Shown one piece after another: positions 42,049-51,632 of a DNA stretch of 64,000 nt. The notes beneath the pieces were generated by a model. The model ran no database searches. It was not told the origin of the DNA and saw only the letters and a program-made list of their open reading frames with translations. A program made the position numbers and the translations under genes. Origin of the DNA: Pedobacter insulae (GTDB taxonomy: Bacteria > Bacteroidota > Bacteroidia > Sphingobacteriales > Sphingobacteriaceae). Numbering within the stretch: position 1 is the stretch's first letter; the number at the start of each line of letters is the position of its first letter. The DNA is taken from the NCBI RefSeq assembly GCF_900113525.1, contig NZ_FOPP01000004.1, positions 124,001 to 188,000 of the forward strand, given 5' to 3'.

Positions 42049-44469
42049 ATGTTTAAACTCAATCTAAAAATCGCGCTCCGTAATTTATTTAGAAATAAAG
42101 TGTATGCTGCAATTAATATTGGCGGATTAGCACTTGGTTTAACGGCATTCCTGTTTATATTGTTGTATATCAATCACGAAGAGAGTTACGACAAGTGGTC
42201 GACAGACTTAAAAAATGTCTACCAAGTGAGAGAAAGACATAGTTTTTCTACGCCAGATAATCTCGAACATTGGCAGGAATCTAACAATAGCAGAGTTGCC
42301 AATTTATTAAAGGAACGTATTCCTCAAATTGAGGTAATTACAAAGATAGATAAGGTTTGGTCGTTCAGCGACGGAACTGCAGTAAAGATTGAGCATGCAG
42401 ACCCAGTGATGATTCGAGATATCAGAGACGCAGATCATCATTTTTTTCATGTTTTTCCGTATAAATTTTTAAGGGGCGACGAACAAACCGCTTTGGAAAA
42501 GCCAAATTCTATTGTTCTTAAGGAAGCTATTGCCTTAAAGTTATTTGGAAGTTTGAATGTTTTAGGAAAGCAAGTTAAAACGTTAGTTTGGCAAGGAGAT
42601 GAAGGTAACTCGCTTATTGTTACAGGTGTGGTAGCTGCTCCTTCGACACCAGAGACCGTAGCATTCAATGCGATTACACGCACAGGTAATAAAGATAATG
42701 ATCCCGAAAATCCTGGGACAACTAATTATTGTCAGATTTACGCCAAGATAACAGACAACAGTGATACGACTAAACTAAATAAACTGGTACAGAACGTTTA
42801 CGTAGCGTTTAAAAAGAAAACTTTTGCCGGCAAAGATGTTGGCTTTGAGGAGTATTATAAAGACAAAAGTAAAAGTCCGGGTTTAAAATTAGTTAGTTTA
42901 CAGACCGTTCACGGAAATCCAGCTTTAACGGTAAATTGGTTGGAGAAGGTAAAGCCGATTATCGCTATTTCCATATTTCTATTATTGATTTCAATTATCA
43001 ACTTTGTTAACTTAGCCACTGCCCAGTCTGTTAAGAGAGCCAAAGAGGTGGGAGTCAAAAAAGTATTAGGGTCTTATAAGAAGCAGCTAATTATTCAATT
43101 TCTTTTGGAATCGGCATTGCAAAGTGTGGTTGCGTTATTTTTCTCTGTTATTTTAATTGAAGTACTATTGCCTTCTTTCAATTCATATTTTAATGTCAAC
43201 TTAAGCTTTTGGCACAATGCTCAGTTGTTTGTATTGATCATCCAGCTTATCGGACTATTTTTACTGGTTACTTTACTTGCTGGTTTTTATCCAGCTTGGA
43301 TATTGTCAAACTATAACCCAGTTTCAGTATTAAAGGGCAATTATGAAAATGGGCTTAAAGGAATTTTCCTTAGGAATGCACTTGTGATTTTTCAGTTCGT
43401 TATTTCAGTTACGTTTATGATTAGTATTGGTGTAATGCAGCTGCAAACTGACTATATTAATCATAAAGACTTGGGTTTTGACAAATCAAAAGTCATCAAC
43501 ATTAAATCAAGTTACGATGAAAATTTTGCAAGTAAAATAAGGCGGATCGCGGGAGTCCAATATGTAGGTACTACCACGCAAGTTCTTGGAAATGCCTTTA
43601 ATTTCAACGCTCCGATTGATTATGAAGGTAAGAAAATCGACATCAACAGTGTAACTGTTACCATGGAAGCATTACCGGCTTTAGGCGTAAAAGTGGTGAA
43701 GGGTCGTATTTTTTCTCCACAATACAAAGCAGATACCTTAACTTCTGCAGTACTTAACGAGTCTGCTGCCCAATTACTGGGTAAAGATGTTATCGGTAAA
43801 CACTTTAGTCAAAATAGTGGAAAAGCTATTCTACAAATTGTGGGGGTAATTAAAGACTATCATAATGAGGGTTTTGATAAAGCTGTTCTACCAACAATGT
43901 ATAAAATTACTAAACTGGGAAGTAGTTCTAATACTAATAACATGTTAGTGAGATTTTCTTCGGAAAATAGTGAGCAGATTTTAGAAAAAATCGCCCGAGA
44001 ATGGCGACTTGCCTATCCTAATTACCCCATGCAATATGCTGCATTAAATGATTCTTTTGAGAAGATATTGGAAGAGAATAAGCGATTTATAAACATGATT
44101 GTACTTTTTAGTGTAGTTTCTATAGCTCTTTCACTACTAGGCCTATTTGCGCTTTCAACTTTCATGGCGAAACGTAGAACTAAAGAAATTGCTATTCGAA
44201 AAATATTGGGCGCCTCTAATTTGCAATTGATGAATATGCTAAACCGGTCATTTCTATTATTGGTATTAATGGCAAATTTCATAAGTTGGCCAATTGCCTT
44301 TATTTTAACTAGGAAATGGCTGGCAGGTTTTGCTTATCGTATTGATATGCCTATCTGGCCTTTTTTAATTGCTACGGTGTTATCTGTTGCAATTGCGATA
44401 TTCACAGTTAGCTTGCAAGCTAGAAAAGCTGCAGTAAGTAATTCTGTCAATTCATTAAAATACGAATAA
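42049..44469 (+). CDS. FtsX/MacB-type ABC permease, array member 8
   Basis: 806 residues, the longest of the nine. The N-terminus MFKLNLKIALRNLFRNKVYA departs from LWKNK. Coupling motifs: KEVGVKKVLGSYKKQL and KEIAIRKILGASNLQL. It shares VLKGNYENGLKG and WLAGFAYRIDMPIWPF with the member 1/5/6 subgroup. It ends NSVNSLKYE, a variant tail. It begins 47 bp after ATPase 2. Confidence 0.9.
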   Translation: MFKLNLKIALRNLFRNKVYAAINIGGLALGLTAFLFILLYINHEESYDKWSTDLKNVYQVRERHSFSTPDNLEHWQESNNSRVANLLKERIPQIEVITKIDKVWSFSDGTAVKIEHADPVMIRDIRDADHHFFHVFPYKFLRGDEQTALEKPNSIVLKEAIALKLFGSLNVLGKQVKTLVWQGDEGNSLIVTGVVAAPSTPETVAFNAITRTGNKDNDPENPGTTNYCQIYAKITDNSDTTKLNKLVQNVYVAFKKKTFAGKDVGFEEYYKDKSKSPGLKLVSLQTVHGNPALTVNWLEKVKPIIAISIFLLLISIINFVNLATAQSVKRAKEVGVKKVLGSYKKQLIIQFLLESALQSVVALFFSVILIEVLLPSFNSYFNVNLSFWHNAQLFVLIIQLIGLFLLVTLLAGFYPAWILSNYNPVSVLKGNYENGLKGIFLRNALVIFQFVISVTFMISIGVMQLQTDYINHKDLGFDKSKVINIKSSYDENFASKIRRIAGVQYVGTTTQVLGNAFNFNAPIDYEGKKIDINSVTVTMEALPALGVKVVKGRIFSPQYKADTLTSAVLNESAAQLLGKDVIGKHFSQNSGKAILQIVGVIKDYHNEGFDKAVLPTMYKITKLGSSSNTNNMLVRFSSENSEQILEKIAREWRLAYPNYPMQYAALNDSFEKILEENKRFINMIVLFSVVSIALSLLGLFALSTFMAKRRTKEIAIRKILGASNLQLMNMLNRSFLLLVLMANFISWPIAFILTRKWLAGFAYRIDMPIWPFLIATVLSVAIAIFTVSLQARKAAVSNSVNSLKYE

Positions 44470-44544
44470 CATATGATAAGTTATATATTGTACGTAATAT
44501 CCTTCGCACTTACTTGTAATGTAATACGTAAAACTTAAAAGGAG

Positions 44545-46941
44545 ATGTTTAAACTCAATTTAAAAATCGCTCTAAGAAATATTTGGAATCATAAATTAAC
44601 TACGTTAATTAAGTTAATTGGTTTGATTGTGGGCTTAAGTACCGTTGTACTTTTAGTAGCGTACGTGATGTTTGAACTTTCATTTGATCAGCATAACGTA
44701 AACGTAAATGAAATTTACCGCTTACACTCTATTAATAGCAAGGACCAGAAAGAAGAAATCAATTTACCATCTGGTTTGGCTGAGATGCTACGGGACGAAG
44801 TTCCAGAAGTGAACAAGACAACGATGTTGCATAGCCATGAGGTGCAGGTTAAAGTTGGAGAAAACTTTTTTAAAGAACATTTAGCCACTACTGAAAATAC
44901 TTTCTTCGATATATTTACTGTTCCATTAGTAATTGGTGATAGCAAAAATCTTTTGAAAGAAGCTAATACCTTAATTATTTCTGAGGGTTTTGCAAAAACT
45001 GCATTTCCCAAAGGCAATGCGGTAGGACAGCTTATCACATTAGCTAACTACCCTAATGCGTATCAAGTGGTAGGAGTTATGAAAGATTTGCCAAAAGCCT
45101 CACATTTTCGTGCAGATTTAATTACCAGAACTGGTCTTTCGAAAAAATTAAATTGGAGCGGCTATTCATCAATTCCTCAGTACATACAATTGAAGAAAGG
45201 CGTATCTCCACTGGTTGTTGAACAGAGATTGAAAGCACTTTATGGAAAATACAAATTTCCAAAAACTGTAAAAATTAACTTAATGCCTTTAAGCAAAATT
45301 CATTTGTATTCTCATACTGGTAGTGAAATGGAGGCAAACAGCGATATTAAATATATTTATATCTTCTCTGTTGTGGCATTTTTTATTTTATTGATTGCAA
45401 TTGTAAACTTCATTAACCTAACCATAGCGGCATCCATAAAAAGAGGAAAAGAAATAGGGGTGAAGAAGGTTATGGGTGCTTCACCCAGACAGCTGAGAGT
45501 CCAGTTTTTAAGCGAGAGTTATTTGTATTTCATTCTTGCAGCATTGCTGGCGCTAATTTTAACTCACGATTTAATTCCATACTTAGGAGGTAAATTGGGC
45601 GTCGAAGTTTCACTTTCTGGCATGGTAAATTTGAAAACGGCCTTAATATCTTTAGGGATCATCGTGTTTGCAGGCTTTGTTGCGGGTTTGTACCCCGCCA
45701 TTATACTTTCTAGATTAATGCCAGTTAAGACACTCAAGGGATATACGGGGCACACATCTGGAAAGTTTGGTTTTAAAAATATTCTCATGATCTTCCAGTT
45801 TTGTATCTCTGCTTTTTTGATCATCTGCACACTTGCTATATATACCCAATTGAATTTTATAAGGGATAAGAACTTAGGTTTTGATAAAGAGCAGATTTTG
45901 GTTTCGTCTTTTACGATGTTTGGGGAAAATTATGCCAATTTTAAAGAAGAGCTGCAGCGAAAAGCTGATATAAAGTCATTAAGCTTATCCTCTTTTAACA
46001 TCGGTAAATCTTTTGGAGGATCATCTTCTTGGACAAACGATAATGATACTACAGAATATAAATCTGATCATGTTTATGCGGATTTAAACTTCATCAACAC
46101 TTTAAACATCCAGGTAGTAAAAGGGAGAGCCTTTTCGGATAAATTTGGTGCCGACATGGTGGACTATGACAATGTTATGGGGACTGTTTCATCATACGAA
46201 GCATATCAAAAAATTATTGCACAGAAACCAATTCTATTGAACGAAGCGGCAGTTAAGGCATTAAATCTTACTCATCCTGTAGATACGGTATTAAATTTTG
46301 GCGGTTTACAAGGAAAGGTTATTGGCGTAGTTGCTGATTTTAATGGTATGTCGCTTCATCATAAAGTCAATCCTTTAGCAATTAACTTGTCGCTAAATGG
46401 CATGGCTGGCTATTTATTTGTCAAAACTAATTCGGTTAACTTATCTTCAACTAAGGCAATGATAGAGGAATTGTGGAAGAAATATTTTCCAACTATTCCG
46501 TCCGAGTTGACATTTTTGGATACTCATCTTGAGCAACTCTATCAGTCGGAAATGAGATTAGGTTCCTTATTTATTACGTTTGCGGGTATTGCCATCTTTC
46601 TATGTTGTATAGGCCTGTTTGGCATGGTGTTCTTTGAGGTACAACAACGAACCAAGGAAATTGCAGTCCGCAAAGTATTAGGAGCATCAATCAGAGATTT
46701 ATTAGGATTGCTGAATAGTAGTTTCATTAAATTGGTTATCCTAGCAAATCTATTAATATGGCCTGCATCATACTATTTAATTAGAGAATGGTTAAACGGT
46801 TTTTACTATCGTGCAGATTTATCATATATACCTTTTGTAGGTGCGTTAGGGATTAGCTTAGTGCTTACGTTAGTTACAGTTTCATTACAAGCCATAAAAA
46901 CCATCAGAAAGTCGCCAGTAAAGGCATTGAAATATGAATAA
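44545..46941 (+). CDS. FtsX/MacB-type ABC permease, array member 9 (last)
   Basis: 798 residues and the most divergent N-terminus of the array (MFKLNLKIALRNIWNHK, then a KLTTLIKLIGLIVGL helix). Coupling motifs: KEIGVKKVMGASPRQL and KEIAVRKVLGASIRDL. It ends SPVKALKYE. The second periplasmic domain has an extra insert around MVDYDNVMGTVSSYEAYQK. The leader shares 17 nt (44523-44539) with that of member 3. The 163-bp gap after it contains the promoter for the sulfatase genes. Confidence 0.9.
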   Translation: MFKLNLKIALRNIWNHKLTTLIKLIGLIVGLSTVVLLVAYVMFELSFDQHNVNVNEIYRLHSINSKDQKEEINLPSGLAEMLRDEVPEVNKTTMLHSHEVQVKVGENFFKEHLATTENTFFDIFTVPLVIGDSKNLLKEANTLIISEGFAKTAFPKGNAVGQLITLANYPNAYQVVGVMKDLPKASHFRADLITRTGLSKKLNWSGYSSIPQYIQLKKGVSPLVVEQRLKALYGKYKFPKTVKINLMPLSKIHLYSHTGSEMEANSDIKYIYIFSVVAFFILLIAIVNFINLTIAASIKRGKEIGVKKVMGASPRQLRVQFLSESYLYFILAALLALILTHDLIPYLGGKLGVEVSLSGMVNLKTALISLGIIVFAGFVAGLYPAIILSRLMPVKTLKGYTGHTSGKFGFKNILMIFQFCISAFLIICTLAIYTQLNFIRDKNLGFDKEQILVSSFTMFGENYANFKEELQRKADIKSLSLSSFNIGKSFGGSSSWTNDNDTTEYKSDHVYADLNFINTLNIQVVKGRAFSDKFGADMVDYDNVMGTVSSYEAYQKIIAQKPILLNEAAVKALNLTHPVDTVLNFGGLQGKVIGVVADFNGMSLHHKVNPLAINLSLNGMAGYLFVKTNSVNLSSTKAMIEELWKKYFPTIPSELTFLDTHLEQLYQSEMRLGSLFITFAGIAIFLCCIGLFGMVFFEVQQRTKEIAVRKVLGASIRDLLGLLNSSFIKLVILANLLIWPASYYLIREWLNGFYYRADLSYIPFVGALGISLVLTLVTVSLQAIKTIRKSPVKALKYE

Positions 46942-46996
46942 TTCTGTACAGTAGGTACTTAACTTGTTAGCTTTAGGTTAATGTATAAAAATAAAA

Positions 46997-47004
46997 TATA
47001 TTTG
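46997..47004 (+). promoter_or_regulatory. Candidate promoter of the sulfatase genes
   Basis: TATATTTG matches the Bacteroidota -7 consensus TAnnTTTG, with a weak TTTAGG about 25 bp upstream. It lies about 100 bp before the first sulfatase ATG, leaving an untranslated leader of roughly 95 nt. Confidence 0.4.
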
Positions 47005-47104
47005 TGTTCAACTATCACACACAACCATGGCCACTAGCGATTTAACCTACGAAACGAGTACATAAGTAACCTTTTTTGGCTAGATCGTAAAACTCGTTAT
47101 CACT

Positions 47105-48610
47105 ATGAGCTACAGAAAACTGACACTTGGAGTTTTATTAATGCTATTTGGTTTGCCTAGTTTTGGGCAAAGACCAAACGTCGTTCTAATTTATACCGAT
47201 GATTTGGGCTATGGAGATTTAAGCTGTTATGGTTCGAAAATTATCAAAACACCCAATATAGATAAGCTTGCCGAAAATGGAATTCGTTTTACCAATGGCC
47301 ATGCAACCTCGCCAACCTGTACCCCTTCTCGTTTCGCGTTAATGACAGGAAAGTACCCTTGGAGACAAACAGGTACTGGGATTTTACCCGGTGATGCGAA
47401 AATGATTGTTCCTACCGATAAAACTACCTTACCCAAGGTTTTTAAAGGTGCCGGATATACAACGGCAATTGTGGGCAAGTGGCATTTAGGCCTGGGCGAA
47501 CAGGTGTCGAAAAATTGGAATAGTGAGATCAAACCTAGCCCTAATGATGTAGGTTTTGATTATTCATTTATCTTTCCTGCAACAGCTGATAGGGTACCCA
47601 CTGTATTTATGGAAAACCGTTTCGTGGTAGCTACTGATCCAAATGATCCTATACTGGTAGACTATAAACAAAAAGTGGGCAATGACCCAACGGGAAAAGA
47701 AAATCCTGAGTTGCTTAAGATGATAGCATCACCCGGACAAGGGCATAACAATACCATTGTAAACGGAATTGGAAGAATTGGTTGGATGAGCGGTGGTACG
47801 AAAGCTCGATGGACCGATGAAGAGCTGACCTTTACTTTTTTAGAGAGAGCTCAAAATTTCATCATAGATCATAAAAAAGAGCCATTTTTCTTGTCCTATA
47901 ACTCAACCGAACCCCATGTGCCACGTATGCCTGCTACGAAATTCAAGGGGAAAAGTGGCCTAGGTTATCGTGGAGATGCGATTTTGCAGTTGGATTGGAC
48001 CGTTGGAGAGATTGTTAAAATACTAAGAACTAATGGTTTATATGAAAACACAATGATTGTTTTTAGCAGTGATAATGGCCCTGTATTAGATGATGGATAT
48101 GAGGACGGTGCAACCAAGGGATATGGCGGTGAACAATTGGGAGCAGTACGTGGAGGCAAATATAGTTTACTGGAGGGTGGGACAAGAGTTCCCTTTATTG
48201 TAAGCTGGCCTAACAAGATTAAATCAGGAGTTTCTAACGCACTCATGAGTCAGATAGATTTTGTTGCTTCTTTTGCAGGTATGTTAAACCAAACTATTCC
48301 ACAAGGTGATGCGCCCGATAGTGAAAATCATTTCGCCGCCTTAATCGGTACTGATAAAAAAGGAAAGGAATGGCTTATTGAAGGAAATAACAAGACCGCT
48401 ATAGCCATTGTAAAAGGAGATTGGAAGTATATTAAGCCAAACAATGGTGTAGCTTATTACAAATTAGTTGGCATTGAAATGGGGAATAGTCAAGAACTAC
48501 AGTTGTACAACCTGAAAGAAGATATCGCCGAGCAAATTAATTTGGCCACTAAGTTTCCTAAAAAAGTGAGAGAACTGGAGATGCTACTAGAAAAAATGAC
48601 AGCTAAATAA
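47105..48610 (+). CDS. Exported Cys-type sulfatase (S1 family), first of pair
   Basis: 501 residues with a Sec signal peptide (MSYRKLTLGVLLMLFGLPSF, then GQ). Alkaline phosphatase-like fold: metal-binding YTDDLGYGDLSCYG, the C-x-P-S-R sulfatase signature CTPSR with C72 (the residue converted to formylglycine), AIVGKWHLG, and the late metal site FSSDNGPV. It removes sulfate esters from a carbohydrate or aryl substrate in the periplasm; the subfamily cannot be assigned by eye. The formylglycine-maturing enzyme is not encoded in this window. The second sulfatase starts 3 bp after its stop. Confidence 0.92.
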   Translation: MSYRKLTLGVLLMLFGLPSFGQRPNVVLIYTDDLGYGDLSCYGSKIIKTPNIDKLAENGIRFTNGHATSPTCTPSRFALMTGKYPWRQTGTGILPGDAKMIVPTDKTTLPKVFKGAGYTTAIVGKWHLGLGEQVSKNWNSEIKPSPNDVGFDYSFIFPATADRVPTVFMENRFVVATDPNDPILVDYKQKVGNDPTGKENPELLKMIASPGQGHNNTIVNGIGRIGWMSGGTKARWTDEELTFTFLERAQNFIIDHKKEPFFLSYNSTEPHVPRMPATKFKGKSGLGYRGDAILQLDWTVGEIVKILRTNGLYENTMIVFSSDNGPVLDDGYEDGATKGYGGEQLGAVRGGKYSLLEGGTRVPFIVSWPNKIKSGVSNALMSQIDFVASFAGMLNQTIPQGDAPDSENHFAALIGTDKKGKEWLIEGNNKTAIAIVKGDWKYIKPNNGVAYYKLVGIEMGNSQELQLYNLKEDIAEQINLATKFPKKVRELEMLLEKMTAK

Positions 48611-48613
48611 ATA

Positions 48614-50653
48614 ATGAGAAAATACTGCACATTAACAACTATTTTAATTATATCGGTAAATTTAGCATTTGGCCAATCAAAAAAACCTAACATCATCTTT
48701 GTACTCACTGATGATCTTGGTTATGGTGATGTGGGTGTCTTTTGGCAAAATCAACGTGCCAAGCTAGGCGACCGCACTAAACCCTGGACTTCTACCCCTA
48801 ATTTAGATAAGATGGCCGCCGAAGGTGCAATCCTTACCCAGGCCTATGCCGCCGCTCCAGTTTGTGCCCCTTCAAGATCGTCTTTACTTTCTGGTTTGAG
48901 CCAAGGGCATGCGAGAGTTCGTGATAATCAATTTGATAAAGATCTTGCTGATAACCATACACTGGGAAATGTATTGCAGAAAGCGGGTTATGCCACTGCC
49001 GCAATCGGTAAATGGGGCTTACAGGGAACCAATGAATGGCCTGCACATCCATTGAATAGAGGTTTTGATTATTACTACGGTTATATGCGCCATAGCGATG
49101 GACATGAACATTACCCGAAAGAGGGTTTGTACCGAAAGCCAAAAGAGGTATGGGAAAATAGGAAGGAAGTGAGCAAGGATTTGGATAAATCTTATACCAC
49201 TGATCTTTGGACTGCGGTAGCAAAAAAATGGATTGTTGATCTACAAGAAAAAACAAATAACAAGCAGCCGTTTTTCATGTATCTTGCTTATGATGCTCCC
49301 CATGCAGTACTTGAATTGCCTACTGGTCCATATCCGGCAGGAGGCGGATTGCAAGGAGGTGTGCAATGGTTAGGGCAACCAGGTCATATGATCAATACGG
49401 CAAACGGCAATATCGATAGTTATACCTATCCAGATTATGCAACTGCCAGGTACGACAATGATCATAACCCATTAACACCAGAAGTTCCATGGCCAGATAC
49501 TTACAAGCGATACGCAAGTAGTGTACGCCGAATTGATGAAGCTATTGGGGATATTCTTAAATTATTGGCAGATCTTAAGATTGACGATAATACCCTTGTT
49601 ATTTTTAGTTCAGACAATGGCCCGTCTATTGAAAGCTATCTGCCTAAACCACAGGTAGATTTTGCGGCAAATTTTTTCGGAAGTACAGGGCCATTTGATG
49701 GTATCAAACGTGATGAATTGGAAGGAGGAATGCGCATGCCAGTGATTGTGCGCTGGCCAGGCCATGTACCTGCTGGTAGGGAACTGAAAACACCCACCAT
49801 TTCGTACGATTGGTTACCAACAATGACAGCCGCCGCGGGATTACCTGCACCGGCCAACTCAGACGGTCGTTCCATCCTTCCGGCACTCATTGGCAAAGGA
49901 AAACAAAGCGATGGTATTATTTATTCTGAGTATTTCGAAGGTGGAAGATCACCGAACTATGCAGAGTTTGCACCAGACAACCGCCACAAAACCCGTAAAC
50001 AAATGCAGATGGTTAGAGTGGGCAATTTTGTTGGATTAAGGTACAATGTGAAAACCGCCGATGATGAAGTAGCAATTTTTAATGTAGTAAAGGACTCACA
50101 TCAAAGCAATAACCTGGCTGCTAAAATGCCTGAGCGGGCACAACGGATGAAGCACATGATGTTGCAGGCTCGTAGGCCAGACTCTTCGGCAAAAAGGCCA
50201 TATGATGATGCATTAATTCCTGCTTCTTCTGTAAAGAAAGTTAAACCAGGAATAGCCTGGAAAGCTTTTGATGGAGATTACCCGTGGTTACCGGAAGTTG
50301 CCACGCTAAAAGAGGTGGCGAGGGGTTCGGCTGTTTCGCCCATGCCTTTGGCGGGTCATGGCATCTATTTATACGAAGGTTATATCAAAGTGCCAACAGA
50401 TGGAGCATATACTTTTTATTTAAGTTCAGGAGAGAAAGCCCTCTTACGAGTTCATCAAGCCACTTTAATTGACGAAGACTATGGCTACAAGCCCAACACA
50501 GTTAAAGAAGCAACTATCAAGCTAAAGGCGGGTTATCACCCTTTCAAATTGTATTGCTCGGGAAAAGAAAAAGTAACATTTGATTTGAAATGGAAAGGGG
50601 ATAATTTTGAAAAAGACAGCATTCCGGGTAATGTGTTTTACAAAGAAAACTAA
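48614..50653 (+). CDS. Exported Cys-type sulfatase with C-terminal PA14-like domain, second of pair
   Basis: 679 residues. A short signal peptide (about MRKYCTLTTILIISVNLAFG) precedes the sulfatase core: VLTDDLGYGDVGVFW, signature CAPSR with C84, AIGKWGLQG and FSSDNGPSIESY. After the catalytic domain (to about 530) there is a C-terminal beta domain (about 575-679: IYLYEGYIKVPTDGAYTFYL, LKAGYHPFKLYC) resembling PA14-type carbohydrate-binding domains. This suggests a polymeric glycan substrate. It is co-transcribed with the preceding sulfatase (3-bp gap). Confidence 0.9.
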   Translation: MRKYCTLTTILIISVNLAFGQSKKPNIIFVLTDDLGYGDVGVFWQNQRAKLGDRTKPWTSTPNLDKMAAEGAILTQAYAAAPVCAPSRSSLLSGLSQGHARVRDNQFDKDLADNHTLGNVLQKAGYATAAIGKWGLQGTNEWPAHPLNRGFDYYYGYMRHSDGHEHYPKEGLYRKPKEVWENRKEVSKDLDKSYTTDLWTAVAKKWIVDLQEKTNNKQPFFMYLAYDAPHAVLELPTGPYPAGGGLQGGVQWLGQPGHMINTANGNIDSYTYPDYATARYDNDHNPLTPEVPWPDTYKRYASSVRRIDEAIGDILKLLADLKIDDNTLVIFSSDNGPSIESYLPKPQVDFAANFFGSTGPFDGIKRDELEGGMRMPVIVRWPGHVPAGRELKTPTISYDWLPTMTAAAGLPAPANSDGRSILPALIGKGKQSDGIIYSEYFEGGRSPNYAEFAPDNRHKTRKQMQMVRVGNFVGLRYNVKTADDEVAIFNVVKDSHQSNNLAAKMPERAQRMKHMMLQARRPDSSAKRPYDDALIPASSVKKVKPGIAWKAFDGDYPWLPEVATLKEVARGSAVSPMPLAGHGIYLYEGYIKVPTDGAYTFYLSSGEKALLRVHQATLIDEDYGYKPNTVKEATIKLKAGYHPFKLYCSGKEKVTFDLKWKGDNFEKDSIPGNVFYKEN

Positions 50654-50669
50654 TATTTTCTAATCCGTT

Positions 50670-50686
50670 TAGATTTGTTAGTTTTG
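50670..50686 (+). promoter_or_regulatory. Candidate promoter of the EVE-domain gene
   Basis: Two overlapping -7 type boxes, TAGATTTG (50670-50677) and TAGTTTTG (50679-50686), lie 18-34 bp before the ATG at 50704. No clear -33 element is seen. Confidence 0.35.
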
Positions 50687-50703
50687 GATAATAAATATGG
50701 AAT

Positions 50704-51108
50704 ATGAACCATTGGCTAGTAAAATCAGAACCATTTAAGTACAGTTGGGAGAAATTTAATAAAGACGGACGTACCTTTTGGGATGGTGTTCGGAATTATC
50801 AAGCGAGAAATAATCTCAGAGAGATGAAAGAAGGTGATTTAGTCTTATTTTATCATAGTAATGAAGGTAAAAATGTAGTAGGAGTTGCTAAAGTTGCGAA
50901 AGAGGCTTATCAAGATCCTACAACGAGTGATCCCAATTGGGTGGTGGTAGATCTGGTTCCGGTAGAAACTCTTAAAAATCCGGTAACTTTAGCGCAAATT
51001 AAAGCTGAGGAAAGTTTGAAAGATATCTCCTTAGTTAAGCAAGGTCGACTTTCTGTAATGCCGTTACGGGCCGAAGAGTTCGATAAAATCTTAGAGATGG
51101 GAAGCTGA
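50704..51108 (+). CDS. EVE-domain protein
   Basis: 134 residues covering a single EVE (PUA-like) domain: NHWLVKSEPFKYSWEKF, then WDGVRNYQARNNLREMKEGD and VLFYHSN. EVE proteins bind modified bases in DNA or RNA and are often found as housekeeping genes or in defence modules. There are no defence genes around it here. Its TGA overlaps the ATG of the next gene (ATGA-type junction at 51105-51110), so translation of the two is probably coupled. Confidence 0.9.
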   Translation: MNHWLVKSEPFKYSWEKFNKDGRTFWDGVRNYQARNNLREMKEGDLVLFYHSNEGKNVVGVAKVAKEAYQDPTTSDPNWVVVDLVPVETLKNPVTLAQIKAEESLKDISLVKQGRLSVMPLRAEEFDKILEMGS

Positions 51109-51632
51109 TGAAACGAATACTTATTTGCTTATTAATCATGTTTTTAATGTGTGCTACTTCAAGTTTCGCTCAATACGTAAAGTATGAGGTGAAAGTTGTA
51201 CTGGATAGCGTGAAGAATGTTAGAGGTACCCTGCAAAAGGTCTCGGAAGATGGTATCGCCGTACAAGATTTTCAAGGCAGATATTATATTTTTAAAGCAA
51301 AAAATATTGTCAAGATTAAGGTAAGACGAAAGGGGTTAACGGTAGTGGAAGGCTTAGGGACAGGGTCAGCTATTGGGCTTTCTGCCGGTGTTGCAATTTT
51401 TTTCTCAAACGATACTTTTGATGATTTTGGACAAAAGGCACTGGGCACTGCATTATTAACAGGAGTAGGAGCAGTAGGCGGAACATTGGGTGGCATAGTA
51501 GGCGAAGCACTGAATACTAAACTCATTCTACATATAAATTTGGATACACAAAAATTTAGAAAGGAATATTTAAAACTTGAAAAATATTCCAAATCGGCTT
51601 ATCTTGACAATCCCACCAGCATTACTAAGTGA
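51108..51632 (+). CDS. Small exported protein of unknown function with glycine-rich segment
   Basis: 174 residues. A signal peptide (MKRILICLLIMFLMCATSSF, then AQ) is followed by a beta-rich N-terminal half (YEVKVVLDSVKNVRGTLQKV and a DGIAVQDFQGRYYIF stretch). A glycine-zipper-like hydrophobic segment follows (about 82-135: GLGTGSAIGLSAGVAIFF and GVGAVGGTLGGIVG). The glycine-rich part suggests membrane association. I do not recognise the family. It overlaps the EVE gene by one base and is convergent with the antiporter gene (8-bp overlap of the ends). Confidence 0.7.
   Translation: MKRILICLLIMFLMCATSSFAQYVKYEVKVVLDSVKNVRGTLQKVSEDGIAVQDFQGRYYIFKAKNIVKIKVRRKGLTVVEGLGTGSAIGLSAGVAIFFSNDTFDDFGQKALGTALLTGVGAVGGTLGGIVGEALNTKLILHINLDTQKFRKEYLKLEKYSKSAYLDNPTSITK

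Noticed and set aside
47027..47065. 12-residue open frame in the leader of the sulfatase genes
   Set aside because: It could be a leader peptide, but the length is expected by chance and no attenuator structure is visible.
48834..49256. 140-aa minus-strand open frame inside the second sulfatase
   Set aside because: It is fully antisense to the catalytic domain of a clear sulfatase gene and has no family resemblance.
50704..51108. EVE-domain gene considered as part of a defence island
   Set aside because: Neighbours are housekeeping or exported proteins; there are no restriction, helicase or nuclease genes nearby.
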